A DNA stretch of 14,197 nucleotides, taken from DATBFX01 sp036558305. Its GTDB lineage: Bacteria > Chloroflexota > Chloroflexia > Thermomicrobiales > UBA6265. The translations under genes were made by a program, and so were the position numbers. Of the stretch, positions 14,069-14,197 are shown piece by piece. The stretch lies in assembly GCA_036558305.1 (NCBI GenBank), contig DATBFX010000055.1, positions 1 through 14,197 on the forward strand, given 5' to 3'. Each line of letters opens with the position of its first letter. Position 1 is the first letter of the stretch. The notes beneath the pieces are model-generated. The model did not search any database, was not told the origin of the DNA, and worked only from the letters and a program-made list of their open reading frames with translations.

Positions 14069-14197
14069 ATGACCTTCACCGCCAGCGGACCGACCGCCGT
14101 GCAACGGATCACCGCGCCGGCCTCGCCGGTCGGGGAGGTCCGTTCGCGGTTCGTCGACGGGCTCACCTTCCAGAACGACTACCCGACGACCGAGACG
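14069..14197 (+). CDS. Start of another probable DUF1254 protein (cut by window edge)
   Basis: The reading frame is open from the ATG at 14069 to the right edge (43 codons), with AAAGGGGG six bases upstream. After a Thr/Pro/Ala-rich lead it reads SRFVDGLTFQNDYPTTET. That is equivalent to the SIGTLHLSDGYPDAETVQ segment of the DUF1254 remnant at 7472 and is typical of the first strand of longer DUF1254/DUF1214 proteins. It begins 76 bp after the complete DUF1254 gene. Only the N terminus is visible, so the family is a moderate-confidence call. Confidence 0.6.
   Translation, partial: MTFTASGPTAVQRITAPASPVGEVRSRFVDGLTFQNDYPTTET

Noticed and set aside
12313..14166. Long open frame on the minus strand (617 codons) antisense to GAP copy 2 and the DUF1254 gene
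   Set aside because: It is an antisense shadow of two well-recognised genes and has no protein-family features.

Overview
This GC-rich window has strong GGAGG-type Shine-Dalgarno sites and GTG/ATG starts. It also carries a secreted protein with a signal peptide ending ALAQ-DATPSPT, a large MalT-type LuxR regulator, and several GAP and DUF1254/DUF1214 paralogues. That combination suggests a GC-rich soil or thermophile lineage: a Chloroflexota of the Thermomicrobia/Sphaerobacter kind is my best guess, with an actinobacterium as the alternative. No rRNA, tRNA, CRISPR array, insertion sequence or phage gene is visible.

Left block (1-2277, minus strand): the N-terminal part of a heavy-metal P1B-type ATPase runs off the left edge. 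Upstream of it lies a dyad that overlaps a possible extended -10. Next is a 522-residue membrane protein that joins a PAP2/Aur1-like lipid phosphatase half to a YjdF/DUF2238-like membrane half.

Divergent intergenic region (2278-2844): about 570 bp without a convincing gene. It holds an imperfect tandem repeat, two hairpin-type dyads and a 9-bp tandem repeat, and it must contain the promoters for both directions.

Central co-directional run (2845-10624, plus strand): DUF1269 protein, DUF6325 protein, small SHOCT-domain membrane protein, formylglycine-generating enzyme (FGE) with both catalytic cysteines, GAP/Sap-family membrane protein, six-TM membrane protein, two damaged DUF1254/DUF1214 genes, and a LuxR/MalT-type ATPase regulator. 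Most gaps are 15-60 bp, so much of this could be one operon. FGE activates sulfatases, and GAP proteins are related to the mycobacterial sulfolipid-1-addressing protein. The set therefore suggests an envelope or sulfated-lipid/stress function, although no sulfatase lies in the window.

Right block (10805-14197, plus strand): a 90-residue protein of an unnamed family, a secreted four-cysteine protein, a second GAP paralogue of the same length (226 residues, about 62% identical by hand count), an apparently complete 320-residue DUF1254/DUF1214 protein, and the start of another probable DUF1254 gene cut by the window edge. The GAP-to-DUF1254 arrangement thus occurs twice, on either side of the regulator. 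The left copy's DUF1254 genes are broken and the complete right-hand one is intact. This duplicated and partly decayed module is the most unusual feature of the window.
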